18,038 nucleotides of DNA, taken from contig NW_027152188.1 of NCBI RefSeq assembly GCF_004359215.1, positions 11,572-29,609 of the forward strand. The letters run 5' to 3'. The translations under genes were made by a program, and so were the position numbers. The stretch comes from Bremia lactucae. Lineage: Eukaryota > Oomycota > Peronosporomycetes > Peronosporales > Peronosporaceae. Of the stretch, positions 15,059-18,038 are shown piece by piece (within the stretch, counting starts at the first letter, position 1; each line of letters opens with the position of its first letter). Below the pieces are notes generated by a model, which did not search any database, had not been told where the DNA came from, and worked only from the letters and a program-made list of their open reading frames with translations.

Positions 15059-16190
15059 AAAACCCTTTCGAAATTGATATTAAAAAGCTGGTTTGTGGCA
15101 AAGGTAGAAAACCCAACAAATGGATGGACCAAATATCCAAGTTTGCAACAGGTGGAGTCGAGCGAGTTGTTGCAAGCGGGCAGGAAGTGAGAACTTGTGG
15201 ATCTGGACACTGCTGCCTACTAATTGATTTGTAGCGCTGCCTCTATTTGAACCAGCCGAAATTGTGATGGGCTTAGGGCTATTAGTGTTGAGACAACACA
15301 TTTAGCAGCAATCATTTTTGGTCCTACAGGTCCAGTGAATATTCCGAACTGACTTGTCACAAGAACACATCCGCATATTGTTTCTATGCGCAAAAGCGGA
15401 AAAGAACATACGGCTTTCTTCGCCACGTGACATTTGCAACAGAATCTAATACAATAATTTGCTGGGTCTGCATGGTCGTTTCTTTGTAAGAAAACCAACT
15501 TGCAATTACAAACTAACACCTGCATAGCCGTCGGACGGCGTGCTTCTCTTGAAATAGACAGTACCATAAAGGTTTAATCAAATAATCGACGATGGCGGTG
15601 CCTTAAAAGAAGGGACTGAGCATTCGAAGCTGATTTATATGAGATAGAGCAGGAACACTACATCTGATTGCAGCTAGAAATTAATAGTAGACTAGTTGAA
15701 ACTTTATTGATTTATTAAGCTAACGCGCCATTATATTCTTTAAATCTAGTGCTGTCGAGCTGTGAAGTCAACATTGCGCGTATAAAGTGGCCATTGTCAT
15801 CAGTCGGCCGTGCAAGTATCTGCAAGAAGCTAGGGCTTTTGTTGTGGGCATAATTAAATAAAGAAAATTTGATTAGACAAAGTGGCAAACATTTTGTTTA
15901 GTAGAAACGCATTAGGTAGCAAGTGAGGCATCGAATAAGCCATAAATATCACTAGCGGAGAAAGATCAAATTCGTGCGGACAGCAACATTTATTTTCTTT
16001 CAGATGTTTTGTGACATAGAGCATTTAAGTTTTGCGCAGGAATTCGTAGCAATGCTTTTTTTAATGACTACTCACGCATGAGCTATAAGGGCCCGAAAAT
16101 AATCGAGAGTAAAAGAACGGGATCATTATCGATAGATTCACCACATCGACAACTTTTTAGATGCTTTTGTGTGCTTGTGACATCACTGTG
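15059..16190. other. No recognisable gene; upstream region of START
   Basis: Contains the START promoter side, but no clear oomycete initiator motif. The 115-codon - strand frame at 15220-15567 and the 73-codon one at 15080-15301 show no domain, no repeat and no family resemblance and are not called. No retroelement sequence was recognised, suggesting low-copy DNA. Confidence 0.5.
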
Positions 16191-16193
16191 AAC

Positions 16194-16212
16194 TGCCCTT
16201 GCAGCAAGGGCA
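16194..16212. repeat. Perfect inverted repeat, 9-bp arms, 1-nt loop
   Basis: TGCCCTTGC at 16194-16202 is the exact inverse of 16204-16212. It lies in sequence with no called gene, showing that isolated hairpins also occur outside the retroelements. Confidence 0.85.
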
Positions 16213-16726
16213 ACCCATTTTCGTATATTATACGGCAAAAGAAAGTCACGTTATTAGTTGCAAAATGCTTCGGCTTAAAACACATACTACTCTGTTTAGC
16301 TATTTGCAAACTGACGTCAGCTCGGAGAATTTGTCGGCTCAGTTCTCGAGTCAATTTTATAAACAGAGACATCTTATGCTATAAAATTAAGGAAACATGC
16401 TCCGTTGCCTAGTTCAAGGGCGAAATTTCTGAATTAGACTTCAAACTTACCCATGCCGCGATCAACTACATGACAAAAGTCTTCTTCGCAATATTTACTA
16501 GAAGATGGCCTTAAATGCAACCGTGTTGGCACTGCAATAGCTTCTCTTCGCCTATATCGATTACTATGTATTACGCTCACTGTGACACGATAAATGTTGT
16601 GTAGCCATAAAGGTTTAGTCTTCCAATCGTCTTATCAATTCGGCCGTCTCAATCAGTAAAAGAATGAACTTCTCACGCAATCATGCGACTTGATGTGAAG
16701 CAGATGGCATCGACAGCTGGCATAGA

Positions 16727-16799
16727 GTTGTGACGTAGATGAGGTAAAGTTGCGACGCAGATGGCAAGGAGTTGCGACGCAGATGGCATGGAGTTGCGG
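16727..16799. repeat. 22-bp tandem repeat, about 3.3 copies
   Basis: Units start at 16727, 16749, 16771 and 16793 (partial). The core is GTTGCGACGCAGATGGCA. Units 2 and 3 differ at one position; unit 1 is more diverged. A CAGATGGCAT relic just upstream (about 16701-16710) hints at an older, longer array. Not in a recognised gene. Confidence 0.9.
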
Positions 16800-17464
16800 C
16801 TTACTGACATCACATGCAAATTACCCGAATCGCATAGGACAAGCAAGACCTTTGCGACGAATTTAGAGAGATGTCATTAATAAATGAATCGCGATTCGGT
16901 TTCTTTGGACAATTTCCCATTTTAGTCTTACTTTAGCTTTATCTGCACGTCTCTTAATACGAATCTAATGTCCAATTGAAATTAGTCTCGTCCGAATGCA
17001 TTCCGACCAAAAGTCATCCAAGCCACTGTTTATATCAGTTCTATTCGAAGTGGTTTGACTGGCATCTTGCGTTATACGTAGGAATACTGCGTTTCAATTG
17101 CCGACGTCAAATTAATTGCAATTTATCATTCGTCGTTCATGAATGGCATATCTTCTGGTGCATGCTTCGCTGTTAAGAGAGTTGTTAGACGTATACTGCG
17201 ACAAACTCGAATTTGTAGCTCCTGCAAAATTTAGATTTTCAATTTTTAATTATAATGTTGACCAATGGTTGATGCGATCTGTTCCGATTGCCAATAAAAA
17301 CTGTCGGCTTTTTTTTTAGCGAACGAAATTATCATTGCGACGATTGTTTTCATGATACATCTCATGCTGGCAATCCATGAGGAGCTTTAATTGTCTTACT
17401 CGTAATCGGACGTAAAGCGATAAGCTATACACGTAAGATGCGGTGCATTTGTTTGTTCGAATGC
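16800..17464. other. No gene seen
   Basis: AT-rich single-copy-looking sequence. The 66-codon + strand frame at 16976-17176 has no recognisable motif and is not called. Confidence 0.5.
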
Positions 17465-17538
17465 GAAATGCGGCTACCTTCGTGCATAAAAGCTTCGCAA
17501 TATTGCTCGAATTTCATGCACGAAGGTAGCCGCATTTC
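17465..17538. repeat. Perfect 23-bp inverted repeat with 28-nt loop
   Basis: 17465-17487 is the exact reverse complement of 17516-17538. The loop (17488-17515) contains its own palindrome GCAATATTGC. Either strand as RNA could fold into a 74-nt hairpin with an uninterrupted 23-bp stem. There are no obvious flanking direct repeats, so it does not look like a standard MITE. The absence of mismatches implies a recent origin or ongoing correction. Confidence 0.93.
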
Positions 17539-18038
17539 AATTGTACCTCACGTCTACATTTTATTGCAGGGAGATGAACGTAAACTATAAATTTGTGTCA
17601 GTAACTAGTCCCCCAATGGGCGATAAATTTACTTAAGTAGCGAAGTCTGCTTCTTGAGTGGCCCTACATTCGCTATTTATTTGCTACTCGGATCTGGCAG
17701 GCACTCTAAGCGACAATCACTGATGAGTTGATAATATTACTTATCATGTAAAATGTTGACGTTTGGAGGTCGGCAAGTGATAGGTGAGTACGTTGAAAGT
17801 TTGCACGCGCGAAGATTTCTTTTAAGATTTTGTTTTCATGCCGATATCTAACAAAATGTGCCGTCGACAACAGCAAACCCTAGGAAGGTCACGCGTCCTT
17901 CACCTTACAAATATAACTTTAGCTTTCATAAATATTATCAAAAGATTGACAATTATCCAATTATTCACTTCTATTTGTCAAGCACGAGTGGTGGCCACGT
18001 ACGACCCTGTCACTCTCGATTCTACCCCTAAATTAAGA
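17539..18038. other. No gene seen
   Basis: Right end of the window. No frame of note, no LTR terminus and no tandem repeat was recognised on either strand. Confidence 0.5.

Noticed and set aside
15220..15567. 115-codon - strand frame upstream of START
   Set aside because: No domain, signal peptide or family resemblance, and Cys-rich content without a regular pattern. Length alone is not enough in this composition.
1..18038. Repeat-induced point mutation as the cause of retroelement decay
   Set aside because: Decay includes indels, duplications and mixed substitutions, without a C-to-T bias that I could see, and RIP is a fungal process not established in oomycetes.

Overview
The window looks like an accessory, transposon-rich stretch of an oomycete nuclear genome (Peronosporales: Phytophthora or a downy mildew). 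That call is inferred from three things: decayed Ty3/gypsy-type LTR retroelements, a secreted trypsin-fold protein resembling Phytophthora glucanase-inhibitor proteins, and a START-domain protein. No bacterial operon structure, rRNA, tRNA or CRISPR array was seen.

Layout. 1-6250 is a mosaic of retroelement pieces. It holds a gag start running off the left edge behind its 5' LTR (296-749), an older remnant (750-1429), an LTR (1430-1874) fused directly to the middle of a reverse transcriptase, the degenerate pol that follows (1875-4470, + strand), and a gag-like module on the other strand (4727-5940). 6078-6900 holds a fold-back/LTR-like piece and an unrecognised reading frame split by a solo LTR with a perfect 5-bp target-site duplication. 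7000-9040 is a low-copy island with a possible eroded effector gene (- strand) and a frameshifted serine-protease homologue (+ strand). 9041-14007 is a second mosaic: a gag remnant, two closely similar LTRs flanking a 100-N assembly gap, a near-complete but broken pol on the - strand (10522-13373), and a second LTR family (13374-14007). 14201-15058 is the only intact conserved gene, a START lipid-transfer protein. 15059-18038 has no recognisable gene but carries a 22-bp tandem repeat and a perfect 23-bp inverted repeat.

The most unusual signal is an excess of short perfect inverted repeats in retroelement-derived sequence. I found 19 with arms of at least 8 bp and loops up to 10 nt in the first 6 kb; about one is expected in random sequence. 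Two pol copies in the window can be compared. One stem shows a compensatory change between them, and in another place a 30-bp stem arose because the - strand copy gained about 25 bp that is nearly the inverse of its neighbouring native sequence. The pattern fits repeated short template-switch events that create or perfect hairpins. The cause is inference; the structures are in the sequence.

All retroelement proteins seen here are inactivated by stops, frameshifts or loss of catalytic residues. The two host-type genes on the island also look decayed, leaving the START gene as the one likely functional locus.
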